Source of the DNA: Heliomicrobium gestii
GTDB taxonomy: Bacteria; Bacillota; Desulfitobacteriia; Heliobacteriales; Heliobacteriaceae
Direction of reading: 5' to 3'
DNA: 64,000 bases
Assembly: GCF_009877435.1 (NCBI RefSeq)
Contig: NZ_WXEX01000006.1
Location: 1-64,000, forward strand
Numbering within the stretch: position 1 is the stretch's first letter; the number at the start of each line of letters is the position of its first letter. Below, in pieces: positions 38,384 to 47,528 of this stretch. The translations under genes were made by a program, and so were the position numbers. The notes under the pieces were generated by a model. That model was given only the letters and a program-made list of their open reading frames with translations, had not been told where the DNA came from and did no database searches.

Positions 38384-40411
38384 TTAATAGACAATCTCCC
38401 AGGAGGGATGTTCGAGTTCATACAAGGGGATGACACAAAACCGGCCCAAGCTTTTGCTGAGGTTCTCATAGATCTCCGGCCCCGAAACGGTGGCAGCCAC
38501 CAGCACCACGTCCGGTTGCAGCGATTCCAGCATATCGGCCGAAAACACGGGATGCCCGTCCAGGCTCTTGCCGGCGAGCGCCCGGTCGATATAGCCGAGA
38601 AAGGAGACGCCGCGACGTTCGATGGCCTCCCGCGCCACCGGCGGCAGCGCGCCCCGGCCGCCGTAGATCATGACCGATTTCCCCAGTCCCTTCAGGTCCG
38701 CCATCAACCGGTCGAGCTTTCCCCGCAGGTTCAAAAAGGAGAAGGCCCTCCCGGCAGACCGGTGAAAGCGCACGCGGTTGACGATGCGATGGCTATGGAT
38801 GATGCGCAAGTCTGCGCGTCCGCCTTTAGCTGCGCCTGCACCTGCGCCGGACCCCAAACCTGCGCCCGCACCCGCCCCCACACCGGCGGAGCCGAAGCCA
38901 GAGCCGGAGCGAACAGCAGCCATAAAATCGTCCAGCCGGGACGCGCGAACGAGATAATTGAGCCCCACCAGCGGCGACGCTGTTGTGCCAGGCAGGATCA
39001 ACCGGTCTGCCATGTCTTGCGGCAACAGCGCGAGCGCCTGATCGCCATCGCTGTCCAAGAGGCAGCCGTTGAAATTCTCTTTGTTCACTTGGATGAAGTT
39101 GCCGTCCTGGCCGGGAAACTCGACGATCGTTCGCACCGTAAGCACATCGGCCGGCGAATCGCTGCCGAGAAAGGTCCGGATGGGCAGGTAATCGGACTCG
39201 ATGGACAGGAGATCCGACTCCGGGGGCAAGAGATGGACAAAAGCGCGCTCCGGCTCGGCAATCCCATCGCCGTAGACGCAGACAGGCGTCCCTTGAATCT
39301 GCTGAGGATGTCCCGCCCATACGGACGCGGCGCCCCCTCCCGGCCCCTTCTCCGTTCGATCCTCACGCGCCTTCCCGCCTTCCTCGCTCGAAAAACAGGC
39401 GCGAACATGGGCCATCAGCGCCTCGACCCGGTGTTCCGCCGTATGACCGCTCCGGGCGACTTTAAGCGCCGACAGGGCGATCCGGGCGCGTTCCTCCTCA
39501 TGGCGCAGGTAGTAGAGCACCTTCTGTTCCAATTCATCCACATTCGAAAAATAGACGGCGCCGCCGCCATCGGGAAAAGAGGCCGCAAAGTCGGGGTTAT
39601 GGTTGGTCAACTGACAGGCGCCGCTGCCGGCCACCTCAAAGAGGCGCAGCTTGTTTTGATAGGAGGCAAAGTCGTTGTCAGCGGTCCAACTGGGGTTAAA
39701 GACCAGCTTGCTCTCGTTGAAGATGCGGACCATGGCGTCATCTTCCACCAGACCGCCCGCCGCCTCGCCGAGGATGGGATGGTCTTCCCAGCCCATTCCG
39801 AACAAGCCGAAACGAAGTCCCTGGCGCCGGCAAAGCTCATAGAGGCGCACGAGCGAATCGGCCCGCAGGCGGCTGTCTTCAAACCAGTCCTCCGGCCGGC
39901 CCGACTGTTTGTTTTTCCCGACAAAGACGATGTCGTATTTTTTCTCCGCATCCGGCATGCGTCGAAAGACAGCCGGATTGTACCCCCAGGGGAGATACAG
40001 CGCCCGTTCCCCCCACCCCTCGGCTCGCCGCCGCTCGCAGCTACGGCGGGAATGGGTCGCCACCATGTCATAGCGGTGATCGAAGCGCCGGTTGCGCTCA
40101 TACCAGACCTCCGGTTCGTCGTCGCCATGAATGGCGATAACGGGGATCTGGCTCTGCCGCAGGGCGGCGAAAAAAGCGTCCGGAAAATCATTGGCGATGC
40201 CGCCATCGGTGAAAAAAAGAACGCAATCGACGGTGTCGTTGCGAAGCAACCCCAGAATGTACTGGTGGCAAAAGCGGCCTCTGCCGTCGCCGACGGCCAA
40301 CAAGGGGGCCGTATCAACGACCAGGCTGTCGGGATAAAGGCGGCGCAGCGGCGCTCGCCAGCAATGCTCCATATAGCGGTGACTGAAGTTTCCGATCGCG
40401 AGAACTCTCAT
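38384..40411 (-). CDS. CgeB-like glycosyltransferase paralog with Gly/Ala linker
   Basis: A 675-aa paralog of the previous protein. Shared landmarks are YLPWGYNPAVFRRMPD, IVFVGKN, LFGMGWEDHP and RLFEVAGSGACQLTNHNPDF. The C-terminal module (about residues 579-675) has IYGGRGAL, YIDRALAGKSLDGHPVFS and VAATVSGPEIYENL. A Gly/Ala/Ser-rich linker at roughly 38826-38908 replaces sequence present in the paralog. The start at 40411 has AGGTG upstream; ATGs at 40414 and 40426 are alternatives. The tandem pair suggests duplication and specialisation for two acceptors. Confidence 0.78.
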   Translation of the reverse strand: MRVLAIGNFSHRYMEHCWRAPLRRLYPDSLVVDTAPLLAVGDGRGRFCHQYILGLLRNDTVDCVLFFTDGGIANDFPDAFFAALRQSQIPVIAIHGDDEPEVWYERNRRFDHRYDMVATHSRRSCERRRAEGWGERALYLPWGYNPAVFRRMPDAEKKYDIVFVGKNKQSGRPEDWFEDSRLRADSLVRLYELCRRQGLRFGLFGMGWEDHPILGEAAGGLVEDDAMVRIFNESKLVFNPSWTADNDFASYQNKLRLFEVAGSGACQLTNHNPDFAASFPDGGGAVYFSNVDELEQKVLYYLRHEEERARIALSALKVARSGHTAEHRVEALMAHVRACFSSEEGGKAREDRTEKGPGGGAASVWAGHPQQIQGTPVCVYGDGIAEPERAFVHLLPPESDLLSIESDYLPIRTFLGSDSPADVLTVRTIVEFPGQDGNFIQVNKENFNGCLLDSDGDQALALLPQDMADRLILPGTTASPLVGLNYLVRASRLDDFMAAVRSGSGFGSAGVGAGAGAGLGSGAGAGAAKGGRADLRIIHSHRIVNRVRFHRSAGRAFSFLNLRGKLDRLMADLKGLGKSVMIYGGRGALPPVAREAIERRGVSFLGYIDRALAGKSLDGHPVFSADMLESLQPDVVLVAATVSGPEIYENLSKSLGRFCVIPLYELEHPSWEIVY

Positions 40412-40429
40412 CATTCGCACCTTCATTTC

Positions 40430-41959
40430 TTAGGGAAGCAGCGCGGCGATCCGCTGCCACAGATCCGCTTCGCTGATCCCCTCGATGCAGGGCCAGGGCT
40501 GATCGCCCTTCAATGCAAAGCGGCAGGTCCAGTTGCAGTCAAAACAATCCATCCGGTGATAGACAGAAATCGGTGGATGCTCTCCCGGGGCCGTGTAGGG
40601 GACAAACCGCCCGAAATGGCCGCCCCCCAATAGGCAGAGGGATGTCGTCGCTACGGCGGCGGCCATGTGAACGGCGCTCGTTTCGTTGCTGATCACCAGC
40701 TTGGCGCCATGGATCCAGTTGGCCAACTCAGACAGCGACAACTTTCCGATCAGATTGGTGACGGCCATGCCGCCGCCCGCCTGATCCAGAAAAGCGTGGC
40801 CCAGTTCCTCCTCCCCCGGGCCGCCACAGAGACAGCAGTCCCATCCGCTCTCCTCATGGAGACGCCGGGCGATGGCGGCAAACCGGTCAATGGGCCAACA
40901 GCGCCGCCGGTTGCCAGCGCCGGGGAAGATGATAAAGTAGGGCCGGCCCTCTACGGTCTCCAGGGGGAGCGGCCATTTGGGAATGGCCGCCTGGTGCTCC
41001 GGCAACCCGAGGGCGCGCACAAAGGCCGCGTTGCGTTCCAGTTCCATCAAGGCCGGTTCGGTTGCCGCGATCAGGCGGGTGTACCAGTGATCGCTGATCC
41101 GCCGCTCCTCCGCGGTCAGGTTCGCGCCGTCGCCGTCCCAGCCGATCCGCTCGACGGCGCCGCTGGCGTAGACGATGGCGTCGCCGCAGCGAAATTCCCG
41201 CGAATAGGTCGGTTGAATCGCCACATCGGCGGCCAGTGCCGCGATCCCATCCAGGGTATCTGTCAGGTAGGCTTTGTCAACCAAAAAGCGTTTCCGGTTG
41301 ACCGGGATGATCTTCCGGAAGTATCCCGTCGACTGCCAGAGATCGACGCTTGCCTCGTTGCAGGCCAAGAGGTATTCGTGCCGGTCCGGCGAGTACAAGG
41401 CCAGGTACCCCCGGATGGAATCAAGCCAAAGGATCGAATCCCCGATGGCGTCGACGCGAACGAAGAGGATCCTTTTTTTCTGCTCTCCCTTGCCGCCGTT
41501 GCCGCCTTCGACGCGCTCACCGCCTACGGCGATCCTTTCCACGACGCTTCCGGAAACCCCTTCGGCTTCCCCAGTCGCTTCAGTCACTTCCCTTTTTTGC
41601 AGGCAGGCGCGAGCGTGGCGCTCTTCGATCAGCGCCTGGAAGAGGTGAAGGGCGACCTGCTCCCCGCGAAAAAAGTGGATATGTTCCGTAAAGCCCATCG
41701 AACACAACTGGGCGCTGATCTCATCATAGTACGAACTGGCCACGAGCACGGCCAGTTCGTCACGCTCCTCTTCCAGCAGCTTTGCCGGCGGCTGGACCGG
41801 GCATCCGTCGATCCGTTGCCCCCATTGGGCCGCGGCGTTATCGACATAGTAGGCGATCGCAGACGGCAACAAAGGGACCAGCCGCCGGCTGGCGTCGCCT
41901 GTGCCGAATATCACCAGTTTTTTATCCCACAGCGGCGACCGTTCTCTGAAACGGTTCAT
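40430..41959 (-). CDS. GT9 (heptosyltransferase-type) glycosyltransferase with N-terminal Rossmann module
   Basis: A 509-aa fusion. Residues 12-110 are the recurrent module (FGTG at 18-21, DN at 40-41, SSYYDEISAQL at 75-85). A poorly conserved linker (about 120-165) precedes a GT9 domain: RILFVRVDAIGDSILWLDSI, FPGAGNRRRCWP, and LVISNETSAVHMAAAVATTS. GT9 members transfer ADP-heptose to glycans. The gmhA-hldE-gmhB genes nearby make the matching donor, so a heptosyltransferase role is a good inference. The ATG overlaps the methyltransferase stop by 4 nt. Confidence 0.85.
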   Translation of the reverse strand: MNRFRERSPLWDKKLVIFGTGDASRRLVPLLPSAIAYYVDNAAAQWGQRIDGCPVQPPAKLLEEERDELAVLVASSYYDEISAQLCSMGFTEHIHFFRGEQVALHLFQALIEERHARACLQKREVTEATGEAEGVSGSVVERIAVGGERVEGGNGGKGEQKKRILFVRVDAIGDSILWLDSIRGYLALYSPDRHEYLLACNEASVDLWQSTGYFRKIIPVNRKRFLVDKAYLTDTLDGIAALAADVAIQPTYSREFRCGDAIVYASGAVERIGWDGDGANLTAEERRISDHWYTRLIAATEPALMELERNAAFVRALGLPEHQAAIPKWPLPLETVEGRPYFIIFPGAGNRRRCWPIDRFAAIARRLHEESGWDCCLCGGPGEEELGHAFLDQAGGGMAVTNLIGKLSLSELANWIHGAKLVISNETSAVHMAAAVATTSLCLLGGGHFGRFVPYTAPGEHPPISVYHRMDCFDCNWTCRFALKGDQPWPCIEGISEADLWQRIAALLP

Positions 41960-42816
41960 TCCGAAGCCCTTTTCTTCCTCAACACCATCTCAAAGTTATA
42001 GATGTGGCTGGGATAGCGCTCATGGATGATTTCCACATCGTCACGGCCGTCGAGGATGTCTTTGAGGTAGTCCGGGCCAAAGTGCTCATGGATATGATAG
42101 GGGTTGGACGCCTCTCCCCGCTCGCGGCAATACTGGCGATACAGCGGTTCATCGGGCAAAAAGAGGATCAGGTGGCCGCCCGGTTTGAGCACCCGCAGCC
42201 ACTCGTCGAGCACCTGGGCGGTATCGCGAAAATCCTCGAGCACATGGGACGAGTAGATATAATCGAGGGATTCATCGGCAAACCAGCAGAGATGGTTGGC
42301 ATCGCCGTGCAGGTGTTGCGGGTAGTAGTTGTAGCTCACATAGCGCTTGGGCATGTCCATGCAGATGGCGCTGTCGACGATCGGATCGCCGCCAAAGCCG
42401 ATGTCCAGCCCGTTGCCGACACAGAAGCGGCGCAGGTCATCGCGCACCTTCGAAGTCTCGGAACAGGTGTAGCATTCGGAAAAGACGGCCAAGCCGTCAT
42501 AAAAGTGGATGTTCTCCCGGAGACCCATCTCTGTCAGCTGCTGTGAGATGGCGTCGTAATATGTACTGGCGATGAAGACGACTTCATCGCTCTTTGCTTC
42601 CGTGAGGCGGCTCGGGGGAAACACAGGCTTGTCCAAAAAGGTCGTCCCCCACTTCGCCTGGTTGTTATCGACGTAGCCGATCACCATCGCGCCTATCGGG
42701 GCCACCGCCTCGGTAAACCGTTGCCCGCCCGAACCGGTCCCAAAGACCAGGATCTTCTTTTCCTTGATCCAGGCGGCGACCTTGAGGGCCGTTCGCAACT
42801 CATGGGAAGAAAGCAT
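41956..42816 (-). CDS. SAM methyltransferase with N-terminal Rossmann module
   Basis: A 286-aa protein. Residues 20-115 are the recurrent module (FGTGSG at 25-30, DNNQAKWG at 50-57, STYYDAISQQL at 84-94). The C-terminal half looks like a type 11 methyltransferase: YIYSSHVLEDFRDTAQVLDEW and LRVLKPGGHLILFLPDEPLY. The SAM loop is unusual (NGLDIGFGGDPIV). It is the same architecture as the protein at 30.4 kb. AAAGGAG precedes the ATG. The acceptor is unknown. Confidence 0.78.
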   Translation of the reverse strand: MLSSHELRTALKVAAWIKEKKILVFGTGSGGQRFTEAVAPIGAMVIGYVDNNQAKWGTTFLDKPVFPPSRLTEAKSDEVVFIASTYYDAISQQLTEMGLRENIHFYDGLAVFSECYTCSETSKVRDDLRRFCVGNGLDIGFGGDPIVDSAICMDMPKRYVSYNYYPQHLHGDANHLCWFADESLDYIYSSHVLEDFRDTAQVLDEWLRVLKPGGHLILFLPDEPLYRQYCRERGEASNPYHIHEHFGPDYLKDILDGRDDVEIIHERYPSHIYNFEMVLRKKRASE

Positions 42817-42858
42817 GGGGCATTTCTCCTTTGTCTACATCCCTATGGCCTTATGAGA

Positions 42859-44844
42859 TCAATGACTATAATGAAAAACAGTAAAGTCCGTGCCGTGGCG
42901 CAATCCCAAACTCGTCAACTGGGCCGCGATCTCTTTCGCCCACCCGGAGGCGATCACGACATACATGTTTTCGTCAATTTCGCCAGGATCTCCTATCTTC
43001 ACACCGAACAATTCTTCTCCCCAGCGGCCGGGATTGTTGTCATAGAGCCTCTGAACGCTCATACTCGCGTCCTGCAGCAACCCGATGACGATCTGACCAT
43101 AGGCGCCTGAGCCAAATACGGCAAGAGGACGGGAGCCGCTGTGTTTCCTGACCAACTCGATCGAGCGGGCATGGGCTTGATGCTCCAGCGGTTCGTTGTT
43201 GGCAAGGTTGGGGATCGGCGGCGCAACCAGGTCCTGTATATTCCGAATCTCGCCGGCCCATTCACCATTCACATAATCTTCATAGTCCTGAATCGCTTTC
43301 CTCTGATCATAGGGCGGCAAAAGCAGTTCTGAGCGTTGATTGCAGTGCCGGCAAGCGATGATCACCGTCTTACCGACCCGCGGAACGGGGTTGAAGATGA
43401 TGTTGTGATATTCCACCTCTTTGCTGCAGTGAAAGCAGCAAAATTGGAGGGAGATCACATGCCCCTTGTCCGGGTGATAGTCGGAAAAGTGAATCTTTTT
43501 TAAGAGCCCTGGCAGTTTGATTTGCCGATCCATGTCGATGACCTTTTGTTTTAATTGATGATATTGTTCGCCGGGAAGACAACTGATATTGATCAGCTCT
43601 CCCTTCAACAAGCCTCCGTTGCGAATCACTTCCAATTTGTTGTGATCATGGATGATCGCCTTTTGTTCAGCCAGCATATACAACTCGCTTTTGGGGTACA
43701 GCCGGATGAAACTCAGGTTGATGCGATACTTCTGATGTTGGAGCCACCAGTCGAGGGTTTCGGAAACTGTTTCTTCATCTTCCGCAGGATCGCCAAAGAT
43801 GAAGTTGCCCTGAATGCCAATCCCCTTTTGATAGGTCAGTTCCAACGCTTTTTCAATTTTCTCCACCGTGATTTTCTTTTTCATGCTCTGCAAGACCTTG
43901 TTGCTCGCCGACTCGATCCCATAGCTGATGCATACACAACCCGATTTTTTCAGCAGTTCCAACAGTTCTTCATCGACATTGTCGACCCTGACCTGAATGT
44001 AATACTTGAGCTTCAGCGGTTCCATCCGTTCACAAAATTCGATCACTCGTTTTCGGTTCACTGTAAAGAGATCGTCAAAGAACATAATGGCGTTGATTCG
44101 ATAGTGCTCAATTAAGTAATCGATTTCCTCAAAGACATTATCTAAGGAACGTTGGCGGTAGCGGGAACCGAGCGGATGGTAGCAAAAGGTACATTTGTAG
44201 GGGCAATTGCGGCTTGCCAGTATCGGTACCATCCGCGGGTGATCGAGAGCGTAAGACAAATAGATGTCGTCACAGCAGTGTTGCTGATCCAGATAAGCCC
44301 CGAGTTCCAGGGCTTCGTAGTCTGGAAAGGGGATGTCGTCGATATCCGCTATGGTTTCTCTTTCTGCTGTTTTAATTAGATCGCCCTTTTCCCGGTAGAT
44401 GATCCCTCGCACGCTCGATAGGGAGCGCTCTTCTTTCCACGCTTGCGCCAGTTCGACAATCGTGCGTTCCCCTTCTCCTAAAACACCGATATCGGCCTGC
44501 GGCATTTGCCGCAAGACGAATTCGGGCTCGCTGGTGACGAGACCTCCGCCGATGACGGTGACAATATCGGGACAGATGCCCTTGCCAGCCAACAGCACTT
44601 CTTCGATGAGATTGTAGGTGAGGCTCAAACCGCCGGTGCACAACACATTGTAATCACCGGCGTGGATGTGTTCTCTCAGCACCGTTTCGATCGGTCCCCA
44701 GTGGTGGTTTAGATTTACAGAGCCAACAGAAAAGCCCTGTTTTTTCAATGCTGCGATGACGTAGCCCAGACCACTCGGGAAATCATAATACTGCCCCGGA
44801 TAAGAAATATATCGGGGAACGACGAGCAAAATATTGGGGTTCAT
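42859..44844 (-). CDS. B12-binding-type radical SAM protein with zinc ribbon and C-terminal Rossmann module
   Basis: A 661-aa multi-domain protein. A cobalamin-binding-like N-terminus (about 1-170, with VIGGGLVTSEPEFV) precedes the radical SAM core with CPYKCTFC (Cys 214, 218, 221). A Cys-rich segment (CCFHC and CRHC, about 469-501) looks like a zinc ribbon. The C-terminal recurrent module follows (FGSG 577-580, DNNPGRWG 602-609). AAAGG lies about 10 nt before the ATG. The gene is visibly more AT-rich than its neighbours, which hints at separate acquisition. The reaction is unknown. Confidence 0.8.
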   Translation of the reverse strand: MNPNILLVVPRYISYPGQYYDFPSGLGYVIAALKKQGFSVGSVNLNHHWGPIETVLREHIHAGDYNVLCTGGLSLTYNLIEEVLLAGKGICPDIVTVIGGGLVTSEPEFVLRQMPQADIGVLGEGERTIVELAQAWKEERSLSSVRGIIYREKGDLIKTAERETIADIDDIPFPDYEALELGAYLDQQHCCDDIYLSYALDHPRMVPILASRNCPYKCTFCYHPLGSRYRQRSLDNVFEEIDYLIEHYRINAIMFFDDLFTVNRKRVIEFCERMEPLKLKYYIQVRVDNVDEELLELLKKSGCVCISYGIESASNKVLQSMKKKITVEKIEKALELTYQKGIGIQGNFIFGDPAEDEETVSETLDWWLQHQKYRINLSFIRLYPKSELYMLAEQKAIIHDHNKLEVIRNGGLLKGELINISCLPGEQYHQLKQKVIDMDRQIKLPGLLKKIHFSDYHPDKGHVISLQFCCFHCSKEVEYHNIIFNPVPRVGKTVIIACRHCNQRSELLLPPYDQRKAIQDYEDYVNGEWAGEIRNIQDLVAPPIPNLANNEPLEHQAHARSIELVRKHSGSRPLAVFGSGAYGQIVIGLLQDASMSVQRLYDNNPGRWGEELFGVKIGDPGEIDENMYVVIASGWAKEIAAQLTSLGLRHGTDFTVFHYSH

Positions 44845-44896
44845 TCATAGCACCTTTCTTTACTGCGACGAAGTTCTGCGATTAATGTGCGAAAAT

Positions 44897-45430
44897 CTAC
44901 AACGATTTATAGATGCTCCGAAGAATCCCATCAATAAAAGAGCACAGACTCCCCCCTTCGAATAGATATCCGGCAACATTCGCCCTGTTCGCCGCTTCAA
45001 TGTCCCTCGGCTTGTCCCCTACGAGAAAGGAATCGTTAAAATCGATATTCCACTTCGCTTGGGCACGCACCAACATTCCCGGAGCGGGCTTGCGACAGTC
45101 GCATCGTTTTCGATATGCCTCTACTTTTGCTTCCGGGTGATGAGGACAATAAAAGAAATCGTCGATATGGGCGCCCACCTTGCCCAGTTCCTCATTCATC
45201 CATTGATGCAACTGAACCACCTGGGCCTCTTCGTAGTACCCGCGAGCGACACCGCTCTGGTTCGTCACCACGATGACCAGATACCCTGCTTGATGTAAGC
45301 GCTTGATGGCGGCCTGGGCGCCTTCGTTCCAGACAAAGTCTTCGATTTTGTAGAGGTATCCGATGTCCTGGTTGATGACACCGTCCCTGTCGAAAAAGAC
45401 GGCCTTACGCTTCGGCTTTGTATCGTTCAT
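44897..45430 (-). CDS. gmhB: D-glycero-D-manno-heptose 1,7-bisphosphate phosphatase
   Basis: A 177-aa HAD phosphatase of the histidinol-phosphatase/GmhB branch. The nucleophile loop is FFDRDGVINQD. The zinc ligands appear as CPHHPEAKVEAYRKRCDC, and VGDKPRDIEAA is the third motif. It removes the C7 phosphate between the two HldE reactions. I chose the ATG at 45430; the ATG at 45439 is too close to GAGG. The gene overlaps hldE by 26 nt. Confidence 0.92.
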   Translation of the reverse strand: MNDTKPKRKAVFFDRDGVINQDIGYLYKIEDFVWNEGAQAAIKRLHQAGYLVIVVTNQSGVARGYYEEAQVVQLHQWMNEELGKVGAHIDDFFYCPHHPEAKVEAYRKRCDCRKPAPGMLVRAQAKWNIDFNDSFLVGDKPRDIEAANRANVAGYLFEGGSLCSFIDGILRSIYKSL

Positions 45431-46916
45431 GTGTTCCATAAACCTCAAGTATCTTCTTGATGATGTTGGTCGTGGAGCAGCCGTCCTCATAGGGCAGGAT
45501 CACCGTCTCCCCGGCATATTCCCTTCCGGAGACGGTTTCCACCGAGTAATCGCCGCCCTTGACCAGAAAATCGGGCCGCAAGCGTTTGATCAGTTCCTGC
45601 GGCGTGTCCTCGTCAAACAGCACGACGGCGTCGACAAACTGCAAGGCCGCCAACAGCCAGGCCCGGTCTCCTTCGGCGATGAGCGGCCGTTTGTCCCCTT
45701 TGATCCGCGAGACAGAACGGTCCGAATTCAAGCCGATGATCAGGCGGTCGCCCAACCGTCTCGCTTTTTCCAGGTAGGCGATGTGGCCGCGATGGACGAT
45801 GTCGAAGCAGCCGTTGGTGAAGACGACGCGCAGTTGCGCCGCTTTCCACTGCTGGACGCGCCGTTCCGCTTCCTCTCTCGTCAAAACCTTGTCGCCAACA
45901 GAACCGGCCGCCGCCTCCGCAGCAGTCTCCTCGTTGAGCAGGCGGTCGACGAGTTCCTGCCTGCTGATGGCGTAGGTGCCTCGCTTGGCGATCACCATGC
46001 CGGCGGCCATGTTCGCCAGGGTGGCCGCTTCCGGGAAGGATGCGCCGCTGGCGATGGCCCAGGCGGTGGTCGCGATGACCGTATCGCCGGCGCCGGAGAC
46101 ATCATAGACCTCCCGCGCCTGCGTCGGAATATGATGAACCCCCTCCGGACCGATGATGGTCATCCCTTTTTCCGAACGGGTGATCAGCAGATTGTCGACA
46201 CCAAACTCACGGACCGCGCCGGCGCCATACTGGACCAGGCAGTCGTCCCGGTTGGGCAGGGCAATCCCATAGGCGTCGCCCAGTTCTTTCACATTCGGCG
46301 TCACATAATCGGCGCCCCGATACTTATGCCAGTCATGCCCCTTGGGATCGACAAGGACGGGTATCCCCTTGGGGCGACACAGGGCGATGAGGGATTGGCA
46401 CAACTCCGGTGTGCAGGTTCCTTTCGCATAGTCGGAGATGAGCACCGCGTCGATAGACTGGCGGCAAAGCAACCCGGCAAGCCAGTCGAGGATGACCTGG
46501 GCCTCACCGGATTCTATCGGCGTCGTCTGTTCAAAGTCAAGGCGCACCATCTGCTGGGCGCCCCCAACGACGCGCGCCTTGGTGATCGTCGGTTTTTTGC
46601 TCTTCACCATTCCGGTGATGTCGATGTCGGCAGACTGCAAGGCCGCCAACAGCTTCGCGCCGTCGGCGTCGTCGCCGACAGCGCCGGCCATCCAGACAAC
46701 GGAGCCCAGCTTCAACAGGTTTAATGCCACATTGGCGGCCCCGCCCAGGGTCTCCTCCATCCGTTCCACATTGACGACCGGCACAGGCGCTTCGGGCGAT
46801 ATCCGCCGCACGTCGCCGAAGAAATACCGGTCCAGCATGACATCGCCGATGACGGCGATCGTCCGGGGCGTCGATTCGGAAAATAAGCGGAGCAGCTTTG
46901 CTTTTTCATCGACCAT
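45405..46916 (-). CDS. hldE: Bifunctional heptose-7-phosphate kinase / heptose-1-phosphate adenylyltransferase
   Basis: A 503-aa fusion. The N-terminal PfkB-type kinase (about 1-320) has GGAANVALNLLKLG and VSGAGDTVIATTAWA. The C-terminal nucleotidyltransferase domain has VVFTNGCFDIVHRGHIAYLEKA. It phosphorylates D-glycero-D-manno-heptose-7-P and, after GmhB, forms the ADP-heptose. The ATG at 46916 has AAGGA at good spacing and overlaps gmhA by 11 nt. Both domains look intact. Confidence 0.95.
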   Translation of the reverse strand: MVDEKAKLLRLFSESTPRTIAVIGDVMLDRYFFGDVRRISPEAPVPVVNVERMEETLGGAANVALNLLKLGSVVWMAGAVGDDADGAKLLAALQSADIDITGMVKSKKPTITKARVVGGAQQMVRLDFEQTTPIESGEAQVILDWLAGLLCRQSIDAVLISDYAKGTCTPELCQSLIALCRPKGIPVLVDPKGHDWHKYRGADYVTPNVKELGDAYGIALPNRDDCLVQYGAGAVREFGVDNLLITRSEKGMTIIGPEGVHHIPTQAREVYDVSGAGDTVIATTAWAIASGASFPEAATLANMAAGMVIAKRGTYAISRQELVDRLLNEETAAEAAAGSVGDKVLTREEAERRVQQWKAAQLRVVFTNGCFDIVHRGHIAYLEKARRLGDRLIIGLNSDRSVSRIKGDKRPLIAEGDRAWLLAALQFVDAVVLFDEDTPQELIKRLRPDFLVKGGDYSVETVSGREYAGETVILPYEDGCSTTNIIKKILEVYGTHERYKAEA

Positions 46917-47478
46917 CGGCAAATTCCTTTTCAATCAACTCACAGAGGATATGGCCGATCAGGATGTGGGCCTCCTGGATGCGCGCCGCCACATCGGAGG
47001 GCGCCTGGATCGCAAGGTCGCAAAGCTCGGCCAGCGCCCCGCCTTTTGCGCCCGTCAGCCCGGCCGTTATGGCCTGTTTCGCCCGCGCCGCTTCGACGGC
47101 GAGGAGCACGTTGGGGCTGCTCCCGCTCGTGGAAAGAGCGATAACGAGGTCCTTCTCCTGGACGAGCGCCTCCACTTGGCGGACAAAAATCGCCTCAATG
47201 CCGAAGTCGTTGCCCACCGCCGTCAGGATCGACGTGTCCGTCGTCAAGGCGATGGCTGGCAAGGCCCGCCGTTGTCGCTGGAACCGGCCGACCAGTTCGG
47301 CGGCGATGTGTTGACAATCGGCGGCGCTGCCGCCATTTCCGAGCAGGACGATCTTCTTCCCCCGCCTGAGCGTGTCCGTCGCCACGGCTGCCAGTTGCAA
47401 GAGCGGTTGCTCGATGCTCTCCTTCATTTTGCTTATCACGGCTTGATGCTCATCGATTCGGTCGATCACCACAGCCAT
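46906..47478 (-). CDS. gmhA: Sedoheptulose-7-phosphate isomerase
   Basis: A 190-aa SIS-domain enzyme. LLGNGGSAADCQHIAAELVGRF (NGGS at 48-51) is characteristic, followed by ALSTSGSSPNVLLAVEAAR. It converts sedoheptulose-7-P, a transketolase product, into D-glycero-D-manno-heptose-7-P, the first committed step of ADP-heptose synthesis. It is the first gene of the gmhA-hldE-gmhB set. A second, more divergent SIS protein lies at 61.9 kb. Confidence 0.93.
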   Translation of the reverse strand: MAVVIDRIDEHQAVISKMKESIEQPLLQLAAVATDTLRRGKKIVLLGNGGSAADCQHIAAELVGRFQRQRRALPAIALTTDTSILTAVGNDFGIEAIFVRQVEALVQEKDLVIALSTSGSSPNVLLAVEAARAKQAITAGLTGAKGGALAELCDLAIQAPSDVAARIQEAHILIGHILCELIEKEFADGR

Positions 47479-47528
47479 TCACCGCCCTATTTTTGCATAG
47501 TAACATCCTGCCTCGTTGCTTCTTCCGT

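Noticed and set aside
38826-38908. Repeat tract as a CRISPR or satellite array
   Set aside because: The repeats are imperfect, without spacers, and in frame within a protein-coding gene; they encode a Gly/Ala linker.
38336-40633. Plus-strand open frame of 765 codons opposite the second CgeB-like gene
   Set aside because: It has no recognisable domain and crosses two genes on the other strand; high GC at third positions explains its length.
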